Below are positions 34,438 to 43,073 of a stretch of 64,000 nt of DNA, one piece after another. Where the stretch lies: positions 54,772 through 118,771 of the forward strand of contig JALFST010000024.1 of NCBI GenBank assembly GCA_022779285.1. Reading direction: 5' to 3'. This DNA comes from Peptoniphilaceae bacterium. Lineage in GTDB: Bacteria; Bacillota; Clostridia; Tissierellales; Peptoniphilaceae. A program made the translations under genes and the position numbers. The notes beneath the pieces are model-generated. The model did no database searches, was not told the DNA's origin, and saw only the letters and a list, made by a program, of their open reading frames with translations. The stretch's first letter is position 1. Each line of letters opens with the position of its first letter.

Positions 34438-35086
34438 GCCGGGCTTTTATGCAGTGCGGATCGGGCGAAGGCCGGGAGTTTATCGCACCTGGGCGGATTG
34501 TCTCAAGCAGGTGCATAAATTTCCGGGAGCCGTTTACAAGAAATTGGATTCGGAGGAGGCGGCGCAGGCCTTTCTTCAGGCAGAAGTCAGCGAAGCTCCG
34601 CATTTTCCGGAACCGGATCAGAGCGAAAACACAGAGGGAAAAGAGAAAGAATCACTGCCGGAGCTTGCTCCCAATGCGATGATCGCCTATGTGGACGGAA
34701 GCTTCAACAGTAAGACACGCGTTTTCGGCTACGGCATTGTGTGTTTCACGAAGGAAGGAAAGGAAGTGTTTTTCGGCACGGCTCAAGGCGATGCATCCGG
34801 CCACCGAAATGTCGCAGGAGAAATTGCCGGAGCAATGGAGGCTATGCGCATTGCAAAAAGCAAGAATCTGACAGATCTCACCATTTGTTATGATTATGCG
34901 GGTGTTCGACATTGGGCCCTGCGGGAATGGAAAGCGAACCTTCCCTTGACCCGTCAATATCGGGATTTTGCACAAGAGATGCAAAAGACTATAACGCTTC
35001 ATTTTGTAAAGATTGCGGCGCATACAGGAGATCGATACAATGAGGAAGCGGATCGGCTGGCAAAAAAAGGAGCGGGTCTTCTATAA
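34421..35086 (+). CDS. rnhA: Ribonuclease H with N-terminal viroplasmin domain
   Basis: A 221-residue two-domain enzyme. Residues ~6-50 form the RNase H-binding/viroplasmin domain (FYAVRIGRRPGVYRTWADC, KKLDSEEAAQAFL). A short linker follows, then RNase HI with D in AYVDGSFN, E in GEIAGAMEAM, D in CYDYAGV and a final D in EEADRLAK. It degrades RNA in RNA-DNA hybrids. It starts inside the amylase gene with only a weak site, so translational coupling is likely. An ATG one codon later is equally possible. Confidence 0.9.
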   Translation: MMKKTKPGFYAVRIGRRPGVYRTWADCLKQVHKFPGAVYKKLDSEEAAQAFLQAEVSEAPHFPEPDQSENTEGKEKESLPELAPNAMIAYVDGSFNSKTRVFGYGIVCFTKEGKEVFFGTAQGDASGHRNVAGEIAGAMEAMRIAKSKNLTDLTICYDYAGVRHWALREWKANLPLTRQYRDFAQEMQKTITLHFVKIAAHTGDRYNEEADRLAKKGAGLL

Positions 35087-35111
35087 AAGACTTGCAGGAA
35101 AGGAGAAGAGG

Positions 35112-36422
35112 ATGAAACGAAGGAGGCTTTTTTTAGCGGCGGGAATCGTCGTCATTCTGCTGTTTCTTGCTCTTTTTGTGATCTGGATGCAATATCGGGA
35201 GGCGCCTTTACACGAGCAGATCATTCCGTATCAGGATGCTCAGGAGGAGCAAGTTGGCAGCAAGGGCACAGGGGATAAAACGAGCACAGAGATTTCCCTG
35301 TCCGAGCTTTCGGAAAAGCAAATTACCCAAGAGGAGGTCAAAAATTGGTTTTCCGCCTGGTCAAAGAAACATCAGAGCCTCTGGATCCATCCCGGCTATT
35401 GGATTCAAACCTCGGAGATCCTTTCATTCAACATGCTGGAGAAGAACGTATTTCAGCTGAACGTTCGCATTGTGCCGCGTTTTTTCAGTCATGAAAAGCT
35501 ATCTTTTTCCATCGAGGAACTTCTTCGCGATGAAAATGAGAAAGCATTGTATGCAGAGTGGGTGATGCGTGTCATTCCCGAGCAAAAGGGATATGTGATT
35601 GAGGAGGTGATGCGTCCGGCTGCCTATCAGCTACAGCAGGAGGGCCCGATGCCGGCGGAGGAGCCGGAACGCAAGCCGGATCTTTCAACGCCTGATACCT
35701 ATCGTATTGCACAGGGAATTTTATCCATTACCTATGATGGAGGAGCTCATTGGCAAGAGGTCCCGGTGGGGCAGCAGGAAATTGTCGGAGACCGGCTGGA
35801 ACTTTTTCCGCATTCTTTTGTAATTCAAAAGGATTTCACAGGCTTTCTCGGTTTTCAAAATCAGAAAGCGGTCTTTTATTTTTCACAGGATGCGGGGAAA
35901 TCCTGGCAAACGGCGGAGATTGGGCAAGGATATGAAGCGGCAAGCCATCTTTCGGTGACGGAGAACGCAGTCTATGCTGCCGTGGCAGCGGACAGGGCGG
36001 CCGGCTCCGATTATTATGCCGTTTATCAAGCTGACCGATCGGATTTGTCCACTTGGACAAGTCGAAGTCTTACACCTGCGCTTCTTTCCAATCTTACAAT
36101 GGCAGAGTGGGAGGATGATTCGCATGCGGTCTTCGGATCGGAAGGCTCGCTCTACTACACCGACGATGGTCAGACATTGCAGAGGATGGATATTCCTGAT
36201 GAGCCGAGCTCTGTTCAAAAATTCGGCATCAGCGTATTTGATACGCCGTCAGAGGCCCGTTTTCTTGACAATGGCATCGAGCTTTCCATCAGCCAAGGCA
36301 GCGATCCGGATTACACAATCGACGGGATCGTTGTGAATGCCGTGTTTTTATTTCATCCCGAGAGCGGGCAGCTTGAATTTTTACGGCTCGAGAAGGACAA
36401 GAAGGCGGAACCTGTAGGGTAG
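35112..36422 (+). CDS. Membrane-anchored Asp-box (BNR) protein, unknown function
   Basis: A 436-residue protein with one N-terminal membrane anchor (about residues 6-27) and an extracellular part. The second half holds two or three Asp-box-like motifs (ITYDGGAHWQEV, FSQDAGKSWQTA, YTDDGQTLQRM), the hairpin motif of sialidase-type beta-propellers. Catalytic sialidase residues are not evident, so a binding or scaffold role is more likely. The frame extends back to 35013; the ATG at 35112 has AAAGGAG upstream and yields a proper anchor. It follows RNase H by 25 bases. Confidence 0.65.
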   Translation: MKRRRLFLAAGIVVILLFLALFVIWMQYREAPLHEQIIPYQDAQEEQVGSKGTGDKTSTEISLSELSEKQITQEEVKNWFSAWSKKHQSLWIHPGYWIQTSEILSFNMLEKNVFQLNVRIVPRFFSHEKLSFSIEELLRDENEKALYAEWVMRVIPEQKGYVIEEVMRPAAYQLQQEGPMPAEEPERKPDLSTPDTYRIAQGILSITYDGGAHWQEVPVGQQEIVGDRLELFPHSFVIQKDFTGFLGFQNQKAVFYFSQDAGKSWQTAEIGQGYEAASHLSVTENAVYAAVAADRAAGSDYYAVYQADRSDLSTWTSRSLTPALLSNLTMAEWEDDSHAVFGSEGSLYYTDDGQTLQRMDIPDEPSSVQKFGISVFDTPSEARFLDNGIELSISQGSDPDYTIDGIVVNAVFLFHPESGQLEFLRLEKDKKAEPVG

Positions 36423-36478
36423 GAATCCTTTCCAAGAGAGGAGAACAGGGCTTCGAACGATTTGATGAAAACGGCATG

Positions 36479-36515
36479 AGAAAAGGGACCGGCATGCGCG
36501 CGGTCCCTTTTCTCA
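36479..36515. terminator. Bidirectional terminator
   Basis: AGAAAAGGGACCG pairs with CGGTCCCTTTTCT around GCATGCGCG. It separates the convergent Asp-box protein gene and mscL and serves both. Confidence 0.8.
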
Positions 36516-36535
36516 TGCTTATTCGAGCATTTTTG

Positions 36536-36925
36536 TTATTGAAGCTCACTGGTGCAGTGAGGACAACGAGTCGCATCCAATGCGATTTCGGATTTGCAGT
36601 AGGGGCAGGTTTTTGTAGTGGGTTCTGCAGCAACCTCCTGTCTCTTCATCTTATTGAAGGCCTTCACAATGAGAAACATTACGAATGCGATAATGAGGAA
36701 GGAGACGATCGTATTGATGAAGTTTCCGATTGCAAAATTCATGGGGCCTGCGGAAATCACCCAGCTCTTGAAATCAATTCCGCCGGTCACAACGTTCAGC
36801 ACAGGGGTGAGAATGTCCGCGACCAGAGAATCGACGATGGCTTTGAATGCGGCGCCGACGATGATGCCGATGGCCATCTCCAAAACATTGCCTTTTGAAA
36901 TAAATTCCTTAAATTCTTTCAGCAT
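36536..36925 (-). CDS. mscL: Large-conductance mechanosensitive channel with zinc ribbon
   Basis: A 129-residue MscL: N-terminal FKEFISKGNVLEMAIGIIVGAAF, first membrane helix, periplasmic loop and second helix INTIVSFLIIAFVMFLIV. The C-terminus adds CPYCKSEIALDATRCPHC, a two-CxxC zinc ribbon, in place of the plain helical bundle tail of E. coli MscL. It relieves osmotic downshock. The ATG at 36925 follows AAAGGAG by 5 bases. Confidence 0.93.
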   Translation of the reverse strand: MLKEFKEFISKGNVLEMAIGIIVGAAFKAIVDSLVADILTPVLNVVTGGIDFKSWVISAGPMNFAIGNFINTIVSFLIIAFVMFLIVKAFNKMKRQEVAAEPTTKTCPYCKSEIALDATRCPHCTSELQ

Positions 36926-37123
36926 AACAGCTCCTTTCTTGAGCGAGAAAATAATTGCATACCAAGGATACCCCACCTGTATTTTTATAATCGAAATCAT
37001 GAAAAATCAGAATTTTTTGTTCATTTTTTAAGAAATCCGTATGGGGAAAGAGATACATCAGAAAAAAAGAGGACAAAAACGGGAAAACGATTTGTGAAAA
37101 GCCGGATTCCTGATTGAATTTCG

Positions 37124-37278
37124 TTGTAAAACACTTGGATTTTGCTAAGATGTAGGAAGAAATGCATGAATTCCGATCAGCACAGGATACATTTTATCGG
37201 AGAGATCGATAAAAAGAGGAGAAGCTGGAGGCGGACGATATAAAAACTTTTTCATGATCCTATGAATTTCGTTATAAT
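37124..37278 (+). promoter_or_regulatory. Two candidate promoters for the membrane pyrophosphatase
   Basis: P1: TTGTAA (37124), 16-base spacer, TAAGAT (37146). P2: TTTCAT (37250), 17-base spacer, TATAAT (37273). Between them TTTTATCG and CGATAAAA (about 37192-37216) form a hairpin. These lie in the 388-base gap between mscL and hppA, which holds no gene. Confidence 0.5.
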
Positions 37279-37313
37279 GAGCACAGAAGATCTTTTGAAT
37301 GAAGGAGGATATT

Positions 37314-39299
37314 ATGAATTTATTGGGAATCTTGGCAATCCTGATCGGGGTTTGCGCGATCGGCCTTGCGATACTGAAGCTTCAGGCGATTCAGAAGGGA
37401 CCCATGGGGAATGAGCGCATGACAAAAATTGCCGGCCTGATTCGATCGGGCGCTTATGCATTTTTGCGCAGAGAATATATGACCATCGGAATGATTGCCA
37501 TTGTCCTTTTCTTTTTGATCGGCTTTGGAATCGGACGGTGGTCGACAGCGATTTGCTTCTTCTTCGGCGCACTTTGTTCCATGGCGGCGGGCTTTGTCGG
37601 CATGACGGCGGCAACCTCCGCCAATGTCCGCACCACCGCTGCGGCGCATCAGCACGGTATGCGTGCGGCTCTGAAAATGGCATTTCGGAGCGGATCAGTC
37701 ATGGGACTGATCGTTGTGGGCCTCGGTGCTGTCGGAATGAGCTTCTTCTACCTGATTTATAAGGACGTAACGATTATTACCGGATTCAGCTTAGGAGCAT
37801 CCTTTGTTGCGCTCTTTTCACGTGTAGGCGGAGGAATCTACACGAAGGCCGCGGATGTGGGTGCGGATCTTGTCGGAAAAGTGGAAAATGAAATTCCTGA
37901 GGATGATCCGAGAAATCCGGCCGTAATTGCGGACAACGTCGGTGATAATGTAGGCGATGTAGCAGGTATGGGCGCCGACCTTTTTGAATCCTATGTGGGA
38001 GCCATTCTTTCGGCATTGACTCTGGGGGCACTTTCTCTGGGAGAAAAGGGAATTATGTTCACCTTTGCTCTCATTTTTTGCGGACTCCTGGCATCCATCG
38101 TCGGCATCGAATCTGTACGCGGTGATCGTGATCCGCAGCAATCCTTGAATCTTGGAACATGGATTTCTGCAGGAGCGCTTATTATCGCCGCTTTGATCTT
38201 CAGCTTTGTGATTTTCGGGACATTCACTCCTTTTATTCCGGTTTTGGTCGGCGTTCTGGTGGGACTTTTGATTTCAAAAATTACAGAAATCTACACCTCG
38301 GATTCATTCTTTTTTGTTAAAAAAATTGCTCGGGAGTCTCAGACAGGTTCAGCAACCAATATCATTGCCGGTCTTTCCGTAGGCATGAGCTCAACGGCCG
38401 TTCCGTTGATCCTCATCGGTGTCGGAACGATTGCCTCTTATGCGTGGATGAACACGGCTTATGGCACATCAGGCGGACTTTTCGGCCTGTCCTTGGCAGC
38501 GTTGGGCATGCTGGCAACCTGTGCGATGACCATTGCAGTCGATGCTTACGGCCCGGTTGCGGATAATGCGGGAGGCATTGCGGAGATGGCGGAGCTTCCG
38601 GAGGAGGTTCGTAATATCACGGATAAATTGGATTCTGTAGGCAATACAACAGCAGCCATCGGAAAGGGCTTTGCGATCGGTTCAGCAGCATTGACGGCGC
38701 TTGCGCTTTTTGCATCCTATACGCAGGCGGCAGGCCTTCAGGGCTTGGATATTACAAATCCCTATGTGATTGCCGGAGCGTTTATCGGCGGCATGCTGCC
38801 TTTCCTTTTTTCAGCGCTCACCATGGATGCGGTCGGCGACGCAGCCAATGCGATGGTACAGGAGGTGCGTCAGCAATTTGCAAAGAATCCCGGGATTCTG
38901 GCGGGAACCGGCGAGCCGAATTACCGTCGCTGTGTAGATATCTCCACGCAGGCATCTCTGAAGAAGATGATTGTTCCCGGACTTTTGGCAGTCGTTGCAC
39001 CCATTCTGACGGCATGGATTCTCGGAAAAGAGGCATTGGGCGGCTTGCTGGTAGGCGCTTTAATTACCGGTGTGCTTTTAGCGATCATGATGTCGAATTC
39101 AGGTGGTGCATGGGATAATGCAAAGAAATATATCGAAGGCGGGGTATATGGCGGCAAGGGGAGTCCGGCTCACAAGGCGGCAGTTACGGGAGATACCGTA
39201 GGGGATCCCTTTAAGGATACCTCAGGCCCGTCGATCAACATTCTCATCAAGCTCCTGACGACCGTTTCCCTGATTGCGGTTCCGCTATTTCTGAAATAA
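37314..39299 (+). CDS. hppA: Membrane-bound ion-translocating pyrophosphatase
   Basis: A 661-residue polytopic pyrophosphatase that couples PPi hydrolysis to H+ or Na+ export. The substrate motif [11 protein letters not shown] and [19 protein letters not shown] are present, as is the C-terminal [15 protein letters not shown]. The stretch [10 protein letters not shown] near residue 443 has Ala where K+-independent enzymes have Lys, so by known family rules this one should be K+-dependent. The ATG at 37314 follows AAGGAGG by 6 bases. It probably conserves energy in the fermentative metabolism. Confidence 0.95.
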   Translation: MNLLGILAILIGVCAIGLAILKLQAIQKGPMGNERMTKIAGLIRSGAYAFLRREYMTIGMIAIVLFFLIGFGIGRWSTAICFFFGALCSMAAGFVGMTAATSANVRTTAAAHQHGMRAALKMAFRSGSVMGLIVVGLGAVGMSFFYLIYKDVTIITGFSLGASFVALFSRVGGGIYTKAADVGADLVGKVENEIPEDDPRNPAVIADNVGDNVGDVAGMGADLFESYVGAILSALTLGALSLGEKGIMFTFALIFCGLLASIVGIESVRGDRDPQQSLNLGTWISAGALIIAALIFSFVIFGTFTPFIPVLVGVLVGLLISKITEIYTSDSFFFVKKIARESQTGSATNIIAGLSVGMSSTAVPLILIGVGTIASYAWMNTAYGTSGGLFGLSLAALGMLATCAMTIAVDAYGPVADNAGGIAEMAELPEEVRNITDKLDSVGNTTAAIGKGFAIGSAALTALALFASYTQAAGLQGLDITNPYVIAGAFIGGMLPFLFSALTMDAVGDAANAMVQEVRQQFAKNPGILAGTGEPNYRRCVDISTQASLKKMIVPGLLAVVAPILTAWILGKEALGGLLVGALITGVLLAIMMSNSGGAWDNAKKYIEGGVYGGKGSPAHKAAVTGDTVGDPFKDTSGPSINILIKLLTTVSLIAVPLFLK

Positions 39300-39334
39300 A
39301 CGGATCTAAGAAAACACTATCTAAGAAGCAATTT

Positions 39335-39366
39335 CCGCCTCCCGGAAACAGGAGGCGGATTTTTTC
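39335..39366 (+). terminator. Intrinsic terminator after hppA
   Basis: CCGCCTCC pairs with GGAGGCGG around CGGAAACA, followed by ATTTTTT. Confidence 0.85.
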
Positions 39367-39569
39367 TTTTTTATCATGGAAGCATGCATCTCATGGAAGC
39401 GTGCGCTGAAGAAAGTTCGCCCCGGATAGGAGCTATGGAATGCGGCAGGAACCGGAATTGGAAAGATATTGAGTCTTCTTTGAGAAATGCGCTAAAATAA
39501 TAGCGGCATAACAGATGGAGAGAAACGACTCTTCTTTTACTTTGAATCTTGAATCAGGAAGGATATGCA

Positions 39570-40664
39570 ATGAAATTAGCCATTGTGGGATTGCCGAATG
39601 TCGGAAAATCCACATTATTTAATGCCATTACGAAAAATGCGGCTCCTGCGGAGAATTATCCCTTTTGCACCATTGAACCCAATGTAGGTCTGGTGGAGGT
39701 TCCGGATCCTCGTCTGGAGTCTCTAACGAAGATGTTTCAATCCAAGAAGACGATTCCGGCAACCGTGGAATTTGTAGATATCGCGGGTCTTGTACGCGGT
39801 GCAAGCAAGGGAGAAGGTCTGGGCAACAAGTTCTTAGCGAACATTCGAGAGTGCGATGCCGTTATTGAGGTGCTGCGCTGCTTTGAGGATCCCAATGTAA
39901 CGCACGTCGACGGATCGGTGGATCCTCTGCGCGACATTGAGACAATCAATTTGGAATTGATTTTTTCAGATCTGGAGCTGATCGAAAAGCTTCTGGAAAA
40001 AAAACGCAAGGTCGCAAAGGCGGATAAGGACGCCCGTCCGGAGGTCGAGCTCATGGAGCGCATCAAGTCCGTGCTGGAGGAAGGAAAATCGGCGCGCGTG
40101 CTGGAGCTGAATCCGGAGGAACAAAAGCTGCTGCGCAACTATGCGCTGCTCTCCGTAAAGCCTATAATATATGTGGCAAATGTTACGGAGAGCGATGTTG
40201 CCGGTGATGGAGCCGACAATCCCCATGTACAAAAGGTGCGTGAATTTGCGTCCGAGGAAAACGCAAGAGTGGTTGTGATTTCCGCGAAGGCCGAAGAGGA
40301 AATCGCCCAGCTTCCCGACGACGAAAAACAGGAATTTTTGGAAATGATGGGCGTTACGCAATCAGGTCTGGACCGCCTCATTGTCGCCTCCTATGATTTA
40401 CTGGGTTTGATGAGCTTTTTGACTACGGGAGCGGATGAAACGCGTGCATGGACCATTCGCAAGGGGACTCCCGCATTGGAGGCGGCGGGCAAGATCCATA
40501 CGGATATTCAGCGAGGATTTATTCGTGCGGAGATTGCAAGCTACGACGATCTCATGGAGGCAGGCTCGATGAATGCAGTAAGAGAAGGCGGGAAAATGCG
40601 TCTGGAAGGCAAGGAATATATTATGAAGGATGGAGACATCGTTCATTTTCGGTTCAACGTTTAA
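39570..40664 (+). CDS. ychF: Ribosome-binding ATPase YchF
   Basis: A 364-residue Obg-family P-loop protein: GLPNVGKST at the N-terminus, [17 protein letters not shown] (G3), NVTESD region in place of a normal G4, and a C-terminal TGS domain ending in [19 protein letters not shown]. YchF/OLA1 prefers ATP. GGAAGG lies before the ATG at 39570; the frame extends 7 codons further up. It is followed closely by the aminopeptidase gene. Confidence 0.95.
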   Translation: MKLAIVGLPNVGKSTLFNAITKNAAPAENYPFCTIEPNVGLVEVPDPRLESLTKMFQSKKTIPATVEFVDIAGLVRGASKGEGLGNKFLANIRECDAVIEVLRCFEDPNVTHVDGSVDPLRDIETINLELIFSDLELIEKLLEKKRKVAKADKDARPEVELMERIKSVLEEGKSARVLELNPEEQKLLRNYALLSVKPIIYVANVTESDVAGDGADNPHVQKVREFASEENARVVVISAKAEEEIAQLPDDEKQEFLEMMGVTQSGLDRLIVASYDLLGLMSFLTTGADETRAWTIRKGTPALEAAGKIHTDIQRGFIRAEIASYDDLMEAGSMNAVREGGKMRLEGKEYIMKDGDIVHFRFNV

Positions 40665-40702
40665 GAGAGCGATCACTCAAGGACCGGCAGAGAGGAGAAG
40701 TT

Positions 40703-42508
40703 ATGAATATTACAGAACGTGTGGAAGCGCTGCGCGCAAAAATGGCGGAACGGGATTTGGAGGCCTATATCATTCCGACTTCCGATCCGCATCAATCGGA
40801 ATATGTGCCGAATTACTATATGACACGCCGCTTTATTACAGGCTTCACAGGATCCGCGGGAACTGCGGTCGTCACGATGAAGGACGCCGCGTTGTGGACG
40901 GACAGCCGTTATTTTCTACAGGCGGAAGAACAGCTTCGGGACACTCCGTTTCAGCTTTATAAAATGGGCTTTGATCAAACGATGGAGGATTTTCTGAAGG
41001 AGAAGGTATCGCCCTTCGCAAAGATCGGATTTGACGGATCCTGTATGTCAACATCGCAATATAAGCTGCTTTCCAAAACAATGGGCAATCGCGCTCTGAT
41101 CACGGATGTGGATTATGTGGGCGATATTTGGGAGGATCGTCCGGCGCTCCCCGACGGGCCGGCTTTCTACTATCCGGAGGAATATACGGGCAAAAGCATT
41201 GCGGAAAAGCTGCAGATTGTTCGCTATATGCTCAAGGATCGCGAGGCGGATTCCACACTGATCGGTTCCTTGGAGGATGTATGTTATCTTTTTAATATCC
41301 GGGGATGGGATGTGGAGGATACGCCGGTCGTTCTCAGCTACGCCTTTTTAACGCAGGACCGGGCGGTGCTGTTCATAGATCCGATCAAGGTCACCGATGA
41401 AATTCGCATACCGCTGGAAGAGGCGGGGGTGGAGATCCGCGGCTATGATGAGGTTGCGGCTGTATTGGAAGAGCTCCCGCGCGAGAGCACAATTTATTTG
41501 AATCTGAACAGAATCAATATTTCTCTTTATCAGAAAATCAATAATAATGTGAAAATCAAGACGGGCATGAATATTCCCACCCTGATGAAGGCGATCAAAA
41601 ATGAGGTGGAAATCGAGAATGCCAAAAAGGCTTTTCTGAAGGACGGTGCGGCTCTGGTTCGTTTCTTCAACTGGGTGGAAACCGGTGCCGCAACAAAATC
41701 GGTCAATGAGCGCACCGCTGTAGAGCGTCTGCATCGCTATCGCAGCGAGCAGGAAGGCTTTTTGCAGGACAGCTTTCCGGCGATCATCGGATATGGCTCC
41801 AATGCAGCGATCGTACATTATGATCCCATGGAGAGCACACATCCGGCCGTAATCGAGGATCATGGCTTGCTCCTGGTCGACAGCGGCGGCCATTATTGGC
41901 AGGGGAGTACCGATATTACCCGCACCATGGCCATGGGCGAAACTACCGAGGAAGAAAAGCATGACTATACACTGGTTCTGAAAAGTCATATCGCGGGCAT
42001 GACGGCACAATTTCCCAAGGGTACAACGGGCGCACATATTGCTGCAGTTGCCTATTCTCCGCTGTATAAAGAACACAAAACCTTTCGTCACGGAACGGGG
42101 CACGGAGTGGGGCATCTGCTGAATATTCATGAAGGCCCTCAGACCATCTCGGAGCTTAACGGAGAAATGGTCGAGTTTGCACCCGGTATGGTGACAAGTA
42201 TGGAGCCGGGCCTTTATATCGCCGGATCTCATGGCATTCGTACGGAATCCATCACACTCTGTGTGGAGGAAGAGACCAATGATTTCGGCACGTGGTATGG
42301 TTTCGAATCTCTGACATGGGTACCGATTGATACACGTCCTGTCGACGTGTCCATGCTGGAGTCGTGGGAGCTGGAATGGCTCAATCATTACAATGCGACC
42401 TGTGAAGAAAAATTAGGCGATCTCCTTGAGGGAGATGACCGCAAGTACCTTGCGGAACGCTGCAAGCCTTTGGTTGCTGAAGAAAAGAAATCCGGAAACT
42501 GCAAATGA
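40703..42508 (+). CDS. pepP: Xaa-Pro aminopeptidase (M24B)
   Basis: A 601-residue aminopeptidase P of the long type. Two creatinase N-terminal domains (residues ~5-300) precede the pita-bread catalytic domain with ligands in LLVDSGGHYWQGSTDITR (two Asp), HGTGHGVGHLLNIHEGP (His and Glu) and TSMEPGLY (Glu). It removes an N-terminal residue before proline. The start at 40703 has GAGGAG upstream; the long open frame before it shadows ychF. Confidence 0.93.
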   Translation: MNITERVEALRAKMAERDLEAYIIPTSDPHQSEYVPNYYMTRRFITGFTGSAGTAVVTMKDAALWTDSRYFLQAEEQLRDTPFQLYKMGFDQTMEDFLKEKVSPFAKIGFDGSCMSTSQYKLLSKTMGNRALITDVDYVGDIWEDRPALPDGPAFYYPEEYTGKSIAEKLQIVRYMLKDREADSTLIGSLEDVCYLFNIRGWDVEDTPVVLSYAFLTQDRAVLFIDPIKVTDEIRIPLEEAGVEIRGYDEVAAVLEELPRESTIYLNLNRINISLYQKINNNVKIKTGMNIPTLMKAIKNEVEIENAKKAFLKDGAALVRFFNWVETGAATKSVNERTAVERLHRYRSEQEGFLQDSFPAIIGYGSNAAIVHYDPMESTHPAVIEDHGLLLVDSGGHYWQGSTDITRTMAMGETTEEEKHDYTLVLKSHIAGMTAQFPKGTTGAHIAAVAYSPLYKEHKTFRHGTGHGVGHLLNIHEGPQTISELNGEMVEFAPGMVTSMEPGLYIAGSHGIRTESITLCVEEETNDFGTWYGFESLTWVPIDTRPVDVSMLESWELEWLNHYNATCEEKLGDLLEGDDRKYLAERCKPLVAEEKKSGNCK

Positions 42509-42562
42509 TATTGCTGTGCGGCGCTTGCGGCACAGCCTTTGCAAGTCGATGAAATTCGGCAG

Positions 42563-42612
42563 AGCAATCGAAAAAAGCGCACCGATCAGCCGGTGTGCTT
42601 TTTTCGATTGTA
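42563..42612 (+). terminator. Intrinsic terminator after pepP
   Basis: AATCGAAAAAAGCGCACCG pairs with CGGTGTGCTTTTTTCGATT around ATCAGC, with one mismatch in the stem and a built-in T6. Confidence 0.8.
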
Positions 42613-42673
42613 ATTCGGCATGCCAAGCCACCGTATTTTTGTTCGGAGCTCGAAGATGACATATCGCATTCGG

Positions 42674-42723
42674 TTGCGAAGCCAATTCTATGCGTATATA
42701 ATAGGGGCACAAATAGGGGCACA
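42674..42723 (+). promoter_or_regulatory. Promoter and tandem-repeat operator of the XRE gene
   Basis: TTGCGA (42674), 17-base spacer, TATAAT (42697-42702). The 12-base unit AATAGGGGCACA occurs twice head to tail at 42700-42711 and 42712-42723, overlapping the -10 end and the start of transcription. This is a fitting place for autorepression by the small regulator. Confidence 0.6.
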
Positions 42724-42739
42724 GAAATCAGGAGGCATT

Positions 42740-42949
42740 ATGGCTGTTTCATACGAAAAATACAGAAGGCTTTTGAAAAAAACGGATATGAGCGCATCAC
42801 GATTGGGCCGCAAGGCCGATATCGCTCCGAATACGATGACGCGCCTGCAGAAAGATGAACCGGTTTCACTGGATGTTTTGGGAAGGCTGTGCAGTGTGCT
42901 GCACTGCAATTTCGGCGATCTGGTGGATTATGTTCCGGAGAAGGAGTGA
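42740..42949 (+). CDS. Small XRE-family transcriptional regulator
   Basis: A 69-residue protein made of little more than a Cro/C1-type helix-turn-helix (SASRLGRKADIAPNTMTRLQ, then LDVLGRLCSVLHCNFGDLVDY). Such stand-alone domains are common in Clostridia and often repress themselves. AGGAGG lies 4 bases before the ATG. It has its own promoter with tandem repeats. No partner gene (toxin, phage or restriction gene) is next to it. Confidence 0.85.
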   Translation: MAVSYEKYRRLLKKTDMSASRLGRKADIAPNTMTRLQKDEPVSLDVLGRLCSVLHCNFGDLVDYVPEKE

Positions 42950-43015
42950 AGGATCACAGACGGCATCTCATATGGATATCGGCGAACACCAATGCCAAAA
43001 TCAGGCGTGTGCACT

Positions 43016-43059
43016 TGCTGAGCAATATTGAGTAATATGCTGAGCAATATTGAGTAATA
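43016..43059. repeat. Perfect 22-bp tandem duplication before uvrC
   Basis: TGCTGAGCAATATTGAGTAA plus TA occurs twice without gap (43016-43037, 43038-43059), 14 bases before the uvrC start. It contains AATATT palindromes. It may be a recent slippage duplication that changes the uvrC leader. Confidence 0.85.
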
Positions 43060-43073
43060 TAAAGAAGAACGGT

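Noticed and set aside
43016..43059. Possible CRISPR repeats
   Set aside because: Only two units, directly adjacent without spacers, and no cas genes in the window.
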